From: a bacterium endosymbiont of Bathymodiolus sp. 5 South
Lineage (GTDB): Bacteria > Pseudomonadota > Gammaproteobacteria > PS1 > Pseudothioglobaceae
Direction of reading: 5' to 3'
DNA: 47,047 nt
Assembly: GCF_900128535.1 (NCBI RefSeq)
Contig: NZ_FQTR01000004.1
Coordinates: 1-47,047 of the forward strand
The notes below the pieces were generated by a model. That model worked only from the letters and a program-made list of their open reading frames with translations, ran no database searches and had not been told where the DNA came from. Positions 36,343 to 45,322 of this stretch are shown here, in pieces. The translations under genes were made by a program, and so were the position numbers. The first letter of the stretch is position 1. Each line of letters starts with the position of its first letter.

Positions 36343-38262
36343 ATGAAAAAAACAGAAAAAACAGAGGGTTGCGTTCAAACTAGCGTTAGTCGCCGTAATT
36401 TTTTAAAAGGTGGTGCTGTGATTGGTGCCAGTGCTGCGGTCGTTCCTGTAGTTGGTGGATTGAGCATGCTAGGTTCAACTAGCACGCAAGCCTCCTCAGG
36501 TAAAGGTTCTGTTGCACCAGGCGAATTAGATGATTATTATGGTTTTTGGAGTAGTGGTCAAGCGGGTGAAATTCGTATTATTGGCGTCCCCTCTATGCGC
36601 GAACTTTCGCGTATTCCTGTATTTAACAGATGCAGTGCAACGGGTTGGGGGCAAACCAACGAAAGTTTAAAAATTCTAACAGAAGGGTTGACAGAAAAAA
36701 GTAAAAAAATGCTTAAAAAGCGAGGTGTGAAATCTTGGGATAATGGCGATCTTCATCATCCCCATATGTCTTTTACTGACGGCACTTATGATGGCAGGTA
36801 TATTTTTGCTAATGATAAATTAAATTCAAGAGTTGCTAGAATTCGTTGTGATATTATGAAAACTGATAAGATTATTGAGATTCCTAATGCCGCTGATATT
36901 CATGGACTTAGACCACAAAAATATCCTAGAACAGGTTATGTGTTCGCTAATGGCGAGCACAGGGTTCCACTGCCTAATGATGGGTCAATCCTAGATGAGC
37001 CAGAAAAATATCATGCCATTTTTACTGGCATTGATGGTGACACTATGAAGATTGAATGGCAAGTTATTGTTGATGGAAACTTAGATAATAATGATGCTGA
37101 TTACCAGGGTTTGTATGCCTTTTCAACCAGTTACAACTCTGAAGAAGGTGTTACATTAGCTGAAATGACATCAGGTGAGCAAGATCATGTTGTTGTATTT
37201 GACATTAAAGCCATTGAAAAGGGTGTAAAGAATGGCGACTATAAAATTATGAATGGCGTTAAAGTATTGGACGGCAGAAAGGGATCTAAATATACGCGTT
37301 ATATTCCTATTTCTAAATCACCACACGGCATTAACACGGCGCCAGATAAGAAACATGTTGTAATTAATGGTAAATTGTCTCCTACAGTGTCAGTAATGGA
37401 TGTAAGAAAACTACCCGATTTGTTTAAAGACAATATCAAGCCAAGAGATGTTATTGTTGCAGAACCAAAATTAGGTCTAGGTCCATTACATACTTCATTT
37501 GATAACCGTGGTAATGCATATACAACGTTGTTTCTTGATAGTCAAGCGTGTAAATGGAATATTAAAAAGGCAATTAGACAATATAATGGTGAAAATGTTA
37601 ATCCCATTATTCACAAGATTGATACAGCTTATCAGCCAGGACACAACCATACTTCCATGGGGGAGACGGTAAATGCTGATGGAAAGTGGCTGGTGTCTCT
37701 TAACAAATTCTCTAAAGATCGATTTATTAATGTTGGACCACTAAAACCTGAAAATGATCAATTAATTGATATTTCAGGTCCAAAAATGAAACTTGTACAC
37801 GATGGTCCTACTTTTGCTGAGCCACACGATTGTATTATGGTAGACACTTCAATTGTCAACCCTTCAAATATTTATAAGCGCGACGATCCAATGTTTGCTG
37901 ATGCAGTGGCACAGGCGAAAAAAGATGGCGTTAAATTAGAAGGGGACAGTAAAATTATTCGTGATGGGAACAAGGTTCGTGTTTATATGTGGTCTGTTGC
38001 TCCCACTTATAGTATGAATAAATTTACTGTTAATGAAGGCGATGAAGTGACAATCTATGTGACAAATTTAGACAAAGTTGACGACCTAACACATGGTTTT
38101 GCAATGGGTAAATATGGTATTGCTATGGAGGTAGCGGCACAAGCAACTTCATCAGTCACTTTCATTGCTGATGACCCAGGTGTGCATTGGTGGTATTGCC
38201 AATGGTTTTGCCATGCACTGCATATGGAAATGCGTGGTAGAATGTTAGTGAAACCGGCATAA
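36343..38262 (+). CDS. nosZ: Nitrous-oxide reductase, Tat-exported (clade I)
   Basis: 639 residues. The Tat signal SRRNFLKGG places it in clade I. The seven CuZ histidines are recognisable: H138 and H139 (LHHPHMSF), H187 (ADIHGL), H328 (SPHGIN), H383 (GPLHTSF), H436 (GHNHTS) and H495 (EPHDC). The C-terminal cupredoxin domain has the CuA ligands H584, C619, C623, H627 and M630 ([12 protein letters not shown]). It reduces N2O to N2 in the periplasm. All ligands are intact, so an active enzyme is expected if copper assembly works. Confidence 0.97.
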   Translation: MKKTEKTEGCVQTSVSRRNFLKGGAVIGASAAVVPVVGGLSMLGSTSTQASSGKGSVAPGELDDYYGFWSSGQAGEIRIIGVPSMRELSRIPVFNRCSATGWGQTNESLKILTEGLTEKSKKMLKKRGVKSWDNGDLHHPHMSFTDGTYDGRYIFANDKLNSRVARIRCDIMKTDKIIEIPNAADIHGLRPQKYPRTGYVFANGEHRVPLPNDGSILDEPEKYHAIFTGIDGDTMKIEWQVIVDGNLDNNDADYQGLYAFSTSYNSEEGVTLAEMTSGEQDHVVVFDIKAIEKGVKNGDYKIMNGVKVLDGRKGSKYTRYIPISKSPHGINTAPDKKHVVINGKLSPTVSVMDVRKLPDLFKDNIKPRDVIVAEPKLGLGPLHTSFDNRGNAYTTLFLDSQACKWNIKKAIRQYNGENVNPIIHKIDTAYQPGHNHTSMGETVNADGKWLVSLNKFSKDRFINVGPLKPENDQLIDISGPKMKLVHDGPTFAEPHDCIMVDTSIVNPSNIYKRDDPMFADAVAQAKKDGVKLEGDSKIIRDGNKVRVYMWSVAPTYSMNKFTVNEGDEVTIYVTNLDKVDDLTHGFAMGKYGIAMEVAAQATSSVTFIADDPGVHWWYCQWFCHALHMEMRGRMLVKPA

Positions 38263-38329
38263 TAAATACTGCATATGTTATTTTCAGGAATAATCACATT
38301 AACCAAGTGTTCATCTTTATGATATTTTG

Positions 38330-38357
38330 ACTGATAAAAAGTATCCGTTTTATCGGT
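38330..38357. repeat. Hairpin between nosZ and nosD
   Basis: ACTGATAAAA (38330-38339) pairs with TTTTATCGGT (38348-38357), one G-T pair, eight-base loop. No T run follows. It may stabilise the nosZ message or limit read-through to nosDFY. Confidence 0.45.
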
Positions 38358-38398
38358 TAATAAAGTTAAATTTTTTACCAACTGATTGTTCGTTGAAA

Positions 38399-39673
38399 AT
38401 GGTTTTAATTAGAATGGCATTAAGATTATCGGTGTGTGCTTATAGTAGTTTTTTATATGCACAGCCTATTATTATCACGCCAGATAAAAATCTATCCAGT
38501 ATTATTACCAGTGCTTCTGATGGTGATGTCTATCTATTAAAACCTGGTGAGTATCTAGGTAATTTTGTTGTGAACAAGGAAATTACCATTAGAGGTGAAG
38601 ATAGTGTAAAAATAATAGGATCTAAAAAAGGCAGTGTTATTACGGTTAACGCCTCTAATGTTACGATAGAAAATCTTATTATCGTTAATTCAGGTATAAA
38701 TTTAGCCTCCCAAGACAGCGCTATTTTTGTAAACAAAAATGTAAACAATACTTTAATTCAAAACAATACTCTAATAAACAATTTGATTGGCGTATATCTT
38801 TGGGGCTCAACAAACTCAAGTGTTATTAATAATAAAATTGTTGGCAAGAAAGATTTGCGTGAAAATGAGCGTGGGAACGGTATACAACTTTGGAATTCCC
38901 CTGGTTCAAAGGTAAGTTTTAACGATATTAGTTATGGAAGGGATGGAATTTTTGTAACGACTAGTAAAGACAATATTTTTAATAATAATATTTTTCACAA
39001 TTTGCGTTACAGTATCCATTATATGTACACCAATAATAGTAGTGTAAAAAATAATGTCTCTATTGGTAACGATATAGGGTATGCATTAATGAGTTCCAAT
39101 AAGCTTAATATTAATAACAATATATCTATCAACGACAAAGAACACGGTCTATTTTTTAATTATTTGAACGACTCCAAAATCAATGGCAATGTGGTAATTA
39201 ACGGAAAACATAAATGCTTATTTGTCTATAATTCTAACTTCAATATTATTATTAATAATTATTTTCGAGGGTGCTTAATTGGTGTCAATTGGACTGCAGG
39301 ATCTGATGAAAATGAGTTTTATGATAATGCCTTTATTGGTAACTACAAGCAAGTTAAGTATATCAGCACAAAGAATATAGAATGGTCGTATAAGGGGAAG
39401 GGCAATTATTGGAGTAATCACCATTCTTATGACATGAATAATAATGGCATTGCCGATAGCGCTTATAAACCTAATGATATTACTGATAAAATTTTATGGA
39501 ATTACCCAAATGCAGCTATTTTATTAAATAGCCCTATTATGCAATTACTTAAATATTCTAGTCGACATTTTCCATCGTTATTACCAGGAGGAATTCTTGA
39601 CTCATACCCATTGATGAGCGCATCTAAAATCGCAATAGGAACATTAAAAAATGCCAAAAAATATATTGATTAA
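38399..39673 (+). CDS. nosD: NosD, periplasmic beta-helix protein for CuZ assembly
   Basis: About 424 residues from ATG 38399; ATG 38414 (MALRLSVCAYSSFLYA) gives a cleaner signal peptide, and an in-frame ATG exists at 38327, so the start is uncertain and no clear ribosome site decides it. Repeats of the type ITVNASNVTIENLIIVNSG and NNTLINNLIGVYLWGS, rich in Asn, form the parallel beta-helix (CASH domain). NosD works with NosFY in maturing the CuZ centre. Base composition is very AT-rich: a sampled 60-base line (38941-39000) has 13 G or C. It overlaps nosF by 23 bases. Confidence 0.92.
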   Translation: MVLIRMALRLSVCAYSSFLYAQPIIITPDKNLSSIITSASDGDVYLLKPGEYLGNFVVNKEITIRGEDSVKIIGSKKGSVITVNASNVTIENLIIVNSGINLASQDSAIFVNKNVNNTLIQNNTLINNLIGVYLWGSTNSSVINNKIVGKKDLRENERGNGIQLWNSPGSKVSFNDISYGRDGIFVTTSKDNIFNNNIFHNLRYSIHYMYTNNSSVKNNVSIGNDIGYALMSSNKLNINNNISINDKEHGLFFNYLNDSKINGNVVINGKHKCLFVYNSNFNIIINNYFRGCLIGVNWTAGSDENEFYDNAFIGNYKQVKYISTKNIEWSYKGKGNYWSNHHSYDMNNNGIADSAYKPNDITDKILWNYPNAAILLNSPIMQLLKYSSRHFPSLLPGGILDSYPLMSASKIAIGTLKNAKKYID

Positions 39674-40544
39674 CTATAAAAATATAAATTTTTCCTATAA
39701 GGATGTGCAAATACTTTTTGATATTAATATAACCATCAAAAAAGGAGAAAGTGTTGCTATTGTTGGGCATAATGGTGCGGGTAAAACCACATTAATTAAA
39801 CTACTGATTGGTGTATTAGAGCCAAACTCAGGCACGATTAATTCAACACACTATATTCAGACTAATAAACTGAGTTTTATGCCAGAACATAGTGCGTTGT
39901 ATGGTCATTTAAGTGGTATTGAATTAATGCATTATTTTGCAGAACTTAAAGGCGTTGGCTTTAAGGATATTGATAAAATACTTAAATTAGTGAAAATAGA
40001 TTTTGCCATGTATAAAAAAATATCGCAATATTCAAAGGGCATGAAACAACGATTAATGCTTGCGCAGGCGTTATTGTCCGACCCTGAAATACTGATTCTT
40101 GATGAGCCTTATTCTGGACTTGATCCTAGTAGCAGACGCTTATTTAGTTATATTTTGCAAGACTTGAGTGCCAAAGGTAAGAGTATTATTTTATCTTCAC
40201 ATACATTAGAAGGCTTGACAGATATTGTTGATAATGTTATTTTTATGAAAAAAGGCAGAGTTGCTCTTTCGGGTAAAATTAAGACAGTTATTGATAATTT
40301 AGATCTGAATGATAAAATAAAACTAACTCTCGATAAAGAATCTTCAGCAGATAAAATTATAAAATCTATACAGCATTTAATTACATCGCACATGCTATCT
40401 CACAATAAGCTAACTCTATTTTACAAAACAACCAACAATATAGAAATATTGAGAACCATTGTTAATATTGCATCTATTCAAGATATTGATATTAATAAAG
40501 CAAATGTCAATGATGCTTATTATCTTATATACGATAAATTATAA
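39651..40544 (+). CDS. nosF: NosF, ABC transporter ATPase
   Basis: 297 residues. Walker A GHNGAGKT (39-46), signature YSKGMKQRL, Walker B ILILDEPYSGLD and the H-loop SSHTLEG are all intact. With NosY it forms the inner-membrane ABC complex that works with periplasmic NosD. It starts inside nosD and its last base is the first of nosY, so the three are coupled. Confidence 0.94.
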   Translation: MPKNILINYKNINFSYKDVQILFDINITIKKGESVAIVGHNGAGKTTLIKLLIGVLEPNSGTINSTHYIQTNKLSFMPEHSALYGHLSGIELMHYFAELKGVGFKDIDKILKLVKIDFAMYKKISQYSKGMKQRLMLAQALLSDPEILILDEPYSGLDPSSRRLFSYILQDLSAKGKSIILSSHTLEGLTDIVDNVIFMKKGRVALSGKIKTVIDNLDLNDKIKLTLDKESSADKIIKSIQHLITSHMLSHNKLTLFYKTTNNIEILRTIVNIASIQDIDINKANVNDAYYLIYDKL

Positions 40545-41368
40545 TGTCTAATCCAATTTTAACTATCTGCGTAAGAGAAATAAAAAATACGATAAATAAT
40601 CACTACCTACTTGGTATGACGCTACTATTGGCTACTTTGTCATTATTTCTTGTATTGCTCAGCGATACATCCTTTAGTGGTTCAGGTGTTAACAACCTTA
40701 GTATGCAAATTACCAGTTTGTCTAGCTTAAGCATTTTTTTTATTCCGCTTATGGCACTATTTTTAAGTTACGACTCAATTGTTGGAGAGAGTGAACAGGG
40801 GAGCTTGTTGTTAATGTTGTCTTATCCAATCAAGCGTCATCAGTTTATTCTTGGAAAATTTTTTGCTAATTGGATAAGTCTATCTATTGCTATTGTATTA
40901 GGGTACTGTTCTATTCTCTTGCTATTGTCATTTGGTAGCAATTTAACAATAAAGTTCACTTATGCATCATTTGGTTTGATTTATACTTCTATTTTATTAG
41001 GCGGTATATTCACAGCAATGGCACTATTGGTTAGTGTGGTTGTGGTGCAACGAAGTACAGCAATTATATACTGTATTGCAATTTGGCTATTTTTTGTAAT
41101 ATTCTTTGATATGCTGTTATTAATTGTTTTAACAAGTGAATACGGTTATATTATTAGTGCTGATATGCTGAGTAATATACTGCTATTTAATCCAATTGAT
41201 ATGTTTAGAATTATTAGTGTTGGCGATCAAGGTAATAATCTTTTACCTTTGCATTCCCTGTCTAATGTAGTTGTATTTTCTCAGTTCATACTCACATTAT
41301 CAATGCTGATTTGGATAATTGCACCACTAATATATGCTATTTATTTACTGAGGGGGAAAAATTTGTAA
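40544..41368 (+). CDS. nosY: NosY, ABC transporter permease
   Basis: 274 residues, six membrane segments of the ABC-2 type. The first cytoplasmic part (ILTICVREIKNTINNHYLLG) and ESEQGSLLLMLSYPIKRHQF are typical of NosY. It follows nosF with a one-base overlap. Its 3' end overlaps by 32 bases the convergent gene on the other strand. nosL, which normally follows as the copper chaperone, is not here. Confidence 0.93.
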   Translation: MSNPILTICVREIKNTINNHYLLGMTLLLATLSLFLVLLSDTSFSGSGVNNLSMQITSLSSLSIFFIPLMALFLSYDSIVGESEQGSLLLMLSYPIKRHQFILGKFFANWISLSIAIVLGYCSILLLLSFGSNLTIKFTYASFGLIYTSILLGGIFTAMALLVSVVVVQRSTAIIYCIAIWLFFVIFFDMLLLIVLTSEYGYIISADMLSNILLFNPIDMFRIISVGDQGNNLLPLHSLSNVVVFSQFILTLSMLIWIIAPLIYAIYLLRGKNL

Positions 41369-41837
41369 TATTGTATCTATCTCCAGAATGGATAAATGGA
41401 AAAATAATTTTCCAAATACCCGCATCAGTATGGATCATGAAATTGGCAGTCCATTTTGTTTTTTGCAGCGTGCATAATGACAAAAATATTTTTCCATTAA
41501 ATTTTTTATCGCTAATTCTGCTCAAATGAATCTTTGGTGGGCTGTAATCTAGGTCTGTCGCTATAAAGGTTGCTTCAATTTTTTTTACTTGTGTGTTACT
41601 TAACTTGACTGTGATTGTTGCCTCTTTAGTTGGAGGTAAGCCCTTGGGGTTAATATCAAAAGAAAGGTTAAATAAATCGTCAATTTGAACATTACAAGCG
41701 CTCAACATTATAGAACAATCGTCAACAATGATCACTCCTTTTTTTATCGGATCATCCTTGTTAAGGAAAATAAAAAATAGAGTTGCGAGCACAACTAAAA
41801 GTGTGATTATCTTTTTCAAAGCTTTTTTATTATACAT
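41337..41837 (-). CDS. Membrane-anchored small protein with conserved cysteines, possibly copper-related
   Basis: 166 residues. One N-terminal membrane helix (about 10-25) precedes a periplasmic domain with VDDCSIMLSACNVQID and, later, FLSLCTLQKTKWTANFMIH and a beta-rich end. This resembles, from memory, gammaproteobacterial proteins of about 180 residues with a CDL...C...LPVCS...M.W pattern found near SCO1/SenC genes. Metal binding or a disulfide is inference. It converges on nosY, so it is not simply part of that transcript. Function unknown. Confidence 0.7.
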   Translation of the reverse strand: MYNKKALKKIITLLVVLATLFFIFLNKDDPIKKGVIIVDDCSIMLSACNVQIDDLFNLSFDINPKGLPPTKEATITVKLSNTQVKKIEATFIATDLDYSPPKIHLSRISDKKFNGKIFLSLCTLQKTKWTANFMIHTDAGIWKIIFPFIHSGDRYNITNFSPSVNK

Positions 41838-42064
41838 CGTCCTAAAACCTCAAATAACTTTTAAAAATTTCTTATAGCAAACCTCAAGAAGCCCTTGCTG
41901 GTGTATTGGCAAGAGAATAGGGTTGCTTTAGTGACAGAGTATTTAAGTTTAAATAAAAAATATCTGACCTTGTTAAAGATAGCAATCAAGGGTGATCTTT
42001 GAGTAAACAAGTTGCCAATCAGAGTGTCTTGCTTTTGAAGGCGTTTGATTGACACGCTGCATTT
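41838..42064. other. Intergenic region with a coding remnant, right flank of the nos island
   Basis: 227 bases. On the plus strand an open frame can be read from about 41,868 to the stop at 42,000-42,002, with the segments LLVYWQENRVALVTEYLSLN and KKYLTLLKIAIKGDL, but it has no start codon with a ribosome site. It ends overlapping TTGAGTAAA. The last part resembles the remnant at 33807-33859. I read both as pieces of one unrecognised gene pair. A 64-codon frame on the minus strand here does not look real. Confidence 0.35.
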
Positions 42065-43006
42065 TTAATCTGTATCTAACCAAACACCCAAGCCTTGGGC
42101 ACAGATTTCTAAATCACCTTTAAAAATCTTAATTTTCTGTGTTTTGTCTAAAGTAACACCATGTTGCCCCGCAATCTCTAATAAGTAATCAAGCAAAGCT
42201 TCTTTAATGGCTTTATGGCGACTGACATGGCCTTGCATTTGTTTGGCAATGTTAGTAAAGCCATCAATATGTGTTGCCAACATAGCAGCAGATTTTTGCG
42301 TGAATTCAATGCGGTTAAAATGCGTTAAGTAAGCGTATTTTGGTTGTAATGTCATCAGTTGTTGAATAGTATTTTTCCAAGCATCAGGGTCAAATTGAAT
42401 CGGTGTGGTAGGCGGGAAAATCAACACACCTTGCTCAGTGTCAAACTCTCTGTAACTCACGCCCAAGGTATCACCACTAAAAATACCGCGCGATTTTTCA
42501 TCCCAAATGCACACATGATGGCGAGCGTGCCCAGGGGTGTCAATAAATTTTAAGACTCGGCTTCCCAGTGTGATTTCATCTTTGTCTTTAGCGATGATAA
42601 TTTTATCTTTAGCGATTGGGATTAAATCGCCTAAAAATTGCTTAAAAAACAATTCGCCATATACGCCAATCACACCAGCACGCAGTTTAGAGGGATCAAT
42701 TAAGTGATTTGCTCCATATTCATGCACATAAACTTTAGCATTGGGCAGGTGTTTAATAAGCGCACCCGCACCTCCTGCGTGGTCTAGGTGAATATGTGTC
42801 AAAATAATATAATCTACTTGTTCTCGTTTAATATTCTTTTCATCAAGCGTTGCAAGTAGCGTTGGCACAGATAAATAACAGCCAGTATCAACAAAGGCGA
42901 CACATCCGTTGTCTTCAATTAAATAAGCAGCAACAAAATCATCACGCATATGCCGTGTGTCAATGCAAGTAATGCCAAAATCAAGGTCGAAGTAAATAGG
43001 TTTCAT
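42065..43006 (-). CDS. MBL-fold metallo-hydrolase
   Basis: 313 residues. THIHLDHAGG carries the HxHxDH metal motif (71-76); the other ligands are in DTPGHARHHVCIW and FSGDTLG, and a late histidine is in LTHFNRIEF. The C-terminal 90 residues are helical. Glyoxalase-II-like and other thioesterase or persulfide activities share this fold, so the substrate cannot be named. The terminator just upstream separates it from the DUF302 gene. Confidence 0.85.
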   Translation of the reverse strand: MKPIYFDLDFGITCIDTRHMRDDFVAAYLIEDNGCVAFVDTGCYLSVPTLLATLDEKNIKREQVDYIILTHIHLDHAGGAGALIKHLPNAKVYVHEYGANHLIDPSKLRAGVIGVYGELFFKQFLGDLIPIAKDKIIIAKDKDEITLGSRVLKFIDTPGHARHHVCIWDEKSRGIFSGDTLGVSYREFDTEQGVLIFPPTTPIQFDPDAWKNTIQQLMTLQPKYAYLTHFNRIEFTQKSAAMLATHIDGFTNIAKQMQGHVSRHKAIKEALLDYLLEIAGQHGVTLDKTQKIKIFKGDLEICAQGLGVWLDTD

Positions 43007-43025
43007 AAGCGACTCCTTAAGCGAT

Positions 43026-43053
43026 AAAAAACCACTCAGAAGAGTGGTTTTTT
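43026..43053 (-). terminator. Intrinsic terminator of the DUF302 gene
   Basis: AAAAAACCACTC (43026-43037), a four-base loop, GAGTGGTTTTTT (43042-43053). Symmetric A and T tracts would let it act on either strand; by position it ends the minus-strand gene that stops at 43,076. Confidence 0.88.
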
Positions 43054-43075
43054 GTATAACACGGTGAGAATAAAT

Positions 43076-43690
43076 TTATTCGTCATCCACCTCTTTGCCC
43101 GCGCCTGCTTTTTGGATGGCAGTCATGGTTGATTTTACCTCTAATGCTAATTTAAGTAACTCTGGTGGGAGTGGTGCGCCACCGTAAATCATCATATCCA
43201 TATTTAAAGAATACAGCCATTTTTCACCTTTTTGGTCTTCAATCAAAGCGATGCGACAAGGCAAGTAAGCAGAAAATGCATCTGAATGATCAACCATTAC
43301 CATTGCAGTTGTTGGTTTGCAGTATTGGTAAATCTTGAGGAACCGTTGTTTTTTGTCAAGTTGCAGTTCAACCTGTTCAGAAAGAGGCAATTGACCTACA
43401 TCTTTAATATTTCTTTCAATAGCAACTTCTGCCATTGCCTCTTCAATATCTTCAATGGACATTTCAGGATCAACTTTATCACGCACAATAGATGCCATGG
43501 TAATATCATGTGTATCAAGCAGTATGTTGGTCATTGGCATATAGACTTTTTCCATTGCTTCTGGATGCAGCTTCGGAGAAATCATTTCACTGATAACCTT
43601 GGTGGTTACGCCGTATTGCACTTGCAATGACACCATATAATAAGCTGCGATTGCACCGATAATTATTAGTATGTTTTTAATTATTTTCAT
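43076..43690 (-). CDS. Membrane-anchored DUF302 domain protein
   Basis: 204 residues from MKIIKNILIIIGAIAAYYMV at 43690; an open frame extends 24 codons upstream but GAGG just before 43,690 and the membrane helix support the later start. After one N-terminal helix comes a domain with YCKPTTAMVMVDHSDAFSAY and LPCRIALIEDQKGEKWLYSL, the DUF302 core, ending in NMDMMIYGG. Such proteins are common in sulfur-oxidising bacteria. Function unknown; two cysteines could be redox-active. Confidence 0.8.
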   Translation of the reverse strand: MKIIKNILIIIGAIAAYYMVSLQVQYGVTTKVISEMISPKLHPEAMEKVYMPMTNILLDTHDITMASIVRDKVDPEMSIEDIEEAMAEVAIERNIKDVGQLPLSEQVELQLDKKQRFLKIYQYCKPTTAMVMVDHSDAFSAYLPCRIALIEDQKGEKWLYSLNMDMMIYGGAPLPPELLKLALEVKSTMTAIQKAGAGKEVDDE

Positions 43691-43742
43691 CTTATTTCCT
43701 CTCGTTAAAGTTAAAACAGTGGTAAATTTTAACAGTTTGCCT

Positions 43743-43767
43743 ATATAGTGCAAATGTATCACTATAT
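43743..43767. promoter_or_regulatory. Inverted repeat upstream of the DUF302 gene, possible operator
   Basis: ATATAGTG (43743-43750), nine bases, CACTATAT (43760-43767). The centre is about 65 bases before the DUF302 ATG, a plausible operator position. No known regulator consensus is recognised. Confidence 0.35.
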
Positions 43768-43780
43768 GATAATTCTCTTA

Positions 43781-43812
43781 TATTAACTCGGTATTTTAAT
43801 GCCGAGTTAATA
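43781..43812. terminator. Long hairpin after the DUF1538-PII-CBS operon
   Basis: TATTAACTCGGTATT (43781-43795) pairs with AATGCCGAGTTAATA (43798-43812), one G-T pair, two-base gap. It lies 16 bases beyond the CBS gene stop. There is no clear T run, so termination may be factor-dependent, or the stem may protect the message. Confidence 0.55.
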
Positions 43813-43827
43813 CAGATAACCTTAAAA

Positions 43828-44232
43828 CTATACTATATGCAAGCCATTTAGCACAATATTAGTCAAACTCACCACCCCAACTATTTTCCCGTTGTCTAAC
43901 ACTGGACAACGCGATAATCCAAGGCGAGTCAACAGTCTTGCACAATAACGAATATCCATATCAGGATGGACAGAAATAATAGGTTTGGTCATAATTTCAT
44001 AGACATTAACACGCTCAAGCGCTCGGTCTTTAGCAATAACTTTAGAGGCAATGTCAGCAATTAAGACGACACCATATTCATCGTAATCATGAGATTTATC
44101 AACTAAAAGCATTTTGGTTTTTTTGTGTTGCATATCATTTAGTGCATTTTGTACACTACATTTTGAATCAACAATATCGACTTGCGTCCACATAATATCT
44201 TTGACTAAGGTGGGTGTTGTATTATTCATCAT
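43828..44232 (-). CDS. CBS-domain protein
   Basis: 134 residues made almost wholly of two CBS repeats: VKDIMWTQVDIVDSKCSVQN and later YEIMTKPIISVHPDMDIRYC, each followed by the expected LLVDK and CPVLDNGKIVGVVS strand. Paired CBS domains bind adenine nucleotides or SAM in other proteins. With no enzyme domain of its own it probably acts on a partner. Its ATG shares a base with the stop of the PII-like gene, so it belongs to the DUF1538 operon. Confidence 0.88.
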   Translation of the reverse strand: MMNNTTPTLVKDIMWTQVDIVDSKCSVQNALNDMQHKKTKMLLVDKSHDYDEYGVVLIADIASKVIAKDRALERVNVYEIMTKPIISVHPDMDIRYCARLLTRLGLSRCPVLDNGKIVGVVSLTNIVLNGLHIV

Positions 44233-44582
44233 TATATTTTCTCCTTTACTGTGTGTGTTAGTGCTTGAATTTGATGCGCCACGCCAAGTGCATCCTCTAC
44301 ATCAATTTGAAAGGCAATGCCTTCTTGAGCATTACGCTCAAAATCTCCCGCTTGTGCAATAGTCTCTAAAATATCTCTGGCGAGATGTTGCTCAACCAAT
44401 AGCAATAAAACATCTCTTGGCGTTTCTAGGCTTAAGCCTAGAAATGTTTTATTATGTTTTAAGCCCTCACCTCGCGCTTGAGAAATGATGGTTGACCCTG
44501 TGGCGCCCTTGTCTCTCGCTGATTCAAGGATCAAGTCAGTTTTGTTGCTATCAACAAAGGCAATAATCAGTTTAAAGTGCAT
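44232..44582 (-). CDS. PII-like signalling protein
   Basis: 116 residues with the PII-type fold pattern: [20 protein letters not shown], a variable T-loop region with ATGSTIISQARGEGL, and ARDILETIAQAGDFER. It lacks the uridylylated Tyr segment of GlnB/GlnK, so it is a PII-like relative. Such proteins bind nucleotides or bicarbonate and often control a transporter encoded beside them. Stop and start overlap by one base with both neighbours. Confidence 0.82.
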   Translation of the reverse strand: MHFKLIIAFVDSNKTDLILESARDKGATGSTIISQARGEGLKHNKTFLGLSLETPRDVLLLLVEQHLARDILETIAQAGDFERNAQEGIAFQIDVEDALGVAHQIQALTHTVKEKI

Positions 44583-45322
44583 TATTTTTTCCTCCTAGTT
44601 AAAAAATCTGTTATTTGTGCATATGCCAGCACGCTCATAATCGGGAACAATGAAGCAAAGGCAATCAGTCCAAAGCCATCAATAATTGGGTTTCTCCCCT
44701 CAATTGTACTCGCCAAACCCAAACCTAGGGCGGCAACCAAAGGTACAGTAACGGTAGAGGTGGTAACGCCTCCTGAGTCATACGCTAAGGCAATAATACT
44801 TTTTGGTGCAAAATAAGTTTGTATTAGCACAACAGCGTAGCCGGTGATAATAAAATAGTGGATGGGTATGCCAGTTACAATGCGATAGCTACCTAGAGAA
44901 ATACCAACAGCCACACCGACAGCCACGGTAATACGCAACGACCAAGTCTTGATAGAGCCACCTGATACTTGGTGCGCCTTGATTGCCACTGCTAACAACG
45001 AAGGCTCGGCAATGGTGGTGGAGAATCCAACAGCAAAGGCGAAAATATACACCCAATAGTAATCTTCCCAACTGGCATTACTACCGATAAAATCAGGACT
45101 GGTAAGCTGGTTTGCCATGAGTTTTCCTAGTGGAAAAAGTGCTTTTTCTAATCCAGCAATAAATAAAGTCAGCCCAATCCATACCAAAACAAAGCCAATA
45201 ATAACCTGCTTCAAATGCGGAATTTTCTGTTTAAGGATAAGCAGTTGAAAGCCAAATAATACCGAAGCAATGGGCGCTACATCCCAAAGCATATCAACAA
45301 AGGGTTGAAATAAATCTACCAC
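44582..45322 (-). CDS. DUF1538 membrane protein, second paralogue
   Basis: 246 residues, about seven membrane segments. [40 protein letters not shown] and [20 protein letters not shown] are shared, nearly residue for residue, with the upstream paralogue. Re-entrant-looking GTTIAEP and [11 protein letters not shown] segments suggest an ion or solute pathway. The pair likely assembles into one transporter. The substrate is unknown. It overlaps the upstream gene by seven bases. Confidence 0.88.
   Translation of the reverse strand: MVDLFQPFVDMLWDVAPIASVLFGFQLLILKQKIPHLKQVIIGFVLVWIGLTLFIAGLEKALFPLGKLMANQLTSPDFIGSNASWEDYYWVYIFAFAVGFSTTIAEPSLLAVAIKAHQVSGGSIKTWSLRITVAVGVAVGISLGSYRIVTGIPIHYFIITGYAVVLIQTYFAPKSIIALAYDSGGVTTSTVTVPLVAALGLGLASTIEGRNPIIDGFGLIAFASLFPIMSVLAYAQITDFLTRRKK

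Noticed and set aside
38327-38398. Extra 24 codons at the nosD start
   Set aside because: They put charged residues before the signal peptide and overlap the hairpin; a later ATG fits secretion better, although this is not certain.
41861-42055. A 64-codon minus-strand frame beside the nos island
   Set aside because: No ribosome site, no recognisable motif, and the plus strand of the same bases shows better coding-like conservation with the other flank.
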